From Lachnospiraceae bacterium MA2020 (lineage in GTDB: Bacteria; Bacillota; Clostridia; Lachnospirales; Lachnospiraceae), in the NCBI GenBank assembly GCA_000746015.1, contig JQKK01000012.1, positions 1 to 64,000 of the forward strand: a stretch of 64,000 nt of DNA, written 5' to 3'. Shown piece by piece: positions 63,382 to 64,000 of this stretch (position 1 is its first letter; each line of letters opens with the position of its first letter). The notes beneath the pieces were generated by a model, which was not told the origin of the DNA, made no database searches, and was given only the letters and a program-made list of their open reading frames with translations. Both the position numbers and the translations under genes were made by a program.

Positions 63382-64000
63382 ATGAACGACGAAACAATGT
63401 TTGAGGGAAAAACCCTGATGATAACCGGTGGTACCGGCTCATTTGGAAATGCAGTACTTAGACGTTTTTTAAATACAGGAATCAAAGAAATAAGAATTTT
63501 TTCCAGAGATGAGAAGAAGCAGGACGATATGCGCCATCTCTACAACAACCCAAAGATAAAGTACTTTATCGGTGATGTACGCTATGCTCAGGGGCTTGAA
63601 GATGCTATGCGCGGAGTTGATTATATTTTCCACGCTGCAGCACTTAAGCAGGTTCCTAGCTGCGAGTTCTTCCCGGTTGAGGCTGTGAAGACAAACGTTA
63701 TTGGTACAGACAATGTGCTTACAGCAGCAATTCACGCAGGGGTTAAAAAGGTTATCTGCCTTTCAACAGATAAGGCTGCTTATCCTATCAATGCAATGGG
63801 AACATCTAAGGCAATGATGGAAAAGGTCTTTGTAGCAAAGAGCCGTACAGTAGAGCCGGAAGAGACACTTATCTGCGGTACAAGATACGGTAATGTTATG
63901 TGCTCAAGAGGTTCTGTTATCCCGCTCTTTATAGACCAGATAAAAGAGGGAAAACCTATCACTATCACTGAGCCTAAAATGACGAGATTTATCATGTCAC
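63382..64000 (+). CDS. UDP-GlcNAc 4,6-dehydratase/5-epimerase (CapE/FnlA-like), 3' end beyond window
   Basis: The first 206 residues are visible, and the frame runs off the right edge. The SDR nucleotide motif is MITGGTGSFGNAVLRRFL. Catalytic region STDKAAYPINAMGTSKAMM has the MxxxK arrangement of the CapE/FnlA/PseB group, and RYGNVMCSRGSVIPLF follows. It should start the UDP-L-FucNAc (or related) pathway. AAGGA lies before the ATG. The epimerase and reductase partners are expected just outside the window. Confidence 0.9.
   Translation, partial: MNDETMFEGKTLMITGGTGSFGNAVLRRFLNTGIKEIRIFSRDEKKQDDMRHLYNNPKIKYFIGDVRYAQGLEDAMRGVDYIFHAAALKQVPSCEFFPVEAVKTNVIGTDNVLTAAIHAGVKKVICLSTDKAAYPINAMGTSKAMMEKVFVAKSRTVEPEETLICGTRYGNVMCSRGSVIPLFIDQIKEGKPITITEPKMTRFIMS

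Overview
The window looks like chromosome of a low-GC anaerobic Clostridia bacterium, most likely a Lachnospiraceae member of the Butyrivibrio/Pseudobutyrivibrio/Roseburia type. The basis is A+T-rich DNA, strong AAGGAGG ribosome sites, TTG/GTG starts, heavy CTT leucine codon use with a matching tRNA-Leu(AAG), a FolE-QueDECF queuosine operon, a Clostridia-type GlpP/GlpK/GlpF/FAD/DUF1667 glycerol operon, RemA and a DUF6465 protein. This is inference from gene content; no 16S sequence is present.

Left part (1-19.2 kb). A tRNA cluster (Asn, Glu, Met, Asp) is followed by a YesN/YesM-type two-component system and a four-gene YtfQ-YtfR-YtfT-YjfF furanose-sugar ABC transporter. Next come a GGDEF diguanylate cyclase and a GNAT protein, then a leftward preQ1 operon (queD-queE-folE-queC-queF). 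That operon has a consensus promoter, a preQ1-I-like aptamer and a terminator in its leader. A divergent AraC regulator/secreted lipoprotein esterase pair follows. The stretch 16.1-18.8 kb is a small scrap-yard: a truncated ACT-domain gene, tandem hairpins, tRNA-Leu(AAG), an inverted collapsed tRNA-Leu copy, an internally deleted tyrosine-recombinase remnant, the 3' end of a secreted-protein-like gene, and an Rpn-family nuclease gene with in-frame 12-bp repeats.

Middle part (19.4-40.8 kb). A 2-isopropylmalate synthase is fused in frame to a complete C-terminal AraC-type DNA-binding domain, the most unusual single gene here. Then comes the glycerol regulon (glpP, glpK, glpF, two flavoproteins, DUF1667) with two similarly built nested-hairpin attenuators. 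After an aldose epimerase and a purine permease come housekeeping genes (coaBC, yicC-remA-gmk-rpoZ-rimO-pgsA), a chemoreceptor, truA and ftsH.

Right part (40.9-64 kb). A five-gene operon resembles dltDBAC but ends with a PLP-dependent fold-III decarboxylase: SGNH-like protein, MBOAT, adenylation enzyme, carrier protein, decarboxylase. I infer a cell-envelope tailoring pathway in which a carrier-bound amino acid may be decarboxylated before export and transfer. It is followed by zur-znuC-znuB, HU, DUF6465, a CobW-type GTPase, secA, prfB without the usual frameshift, and leftward cstA with an uncharacterised partner. From 56.7 kb to the right edge lies a surface-polysaccharide locus with a consensus promoter. 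It holds a PglF-like dehydratase, PglE-like aminotransferase, PglC-like phosphoglycosyl transferase, an ATP-grasp ligase, a HAD phosphatase, a glycosyltransferase and a CapE/FnlA-type dehydratase that runs off the window.
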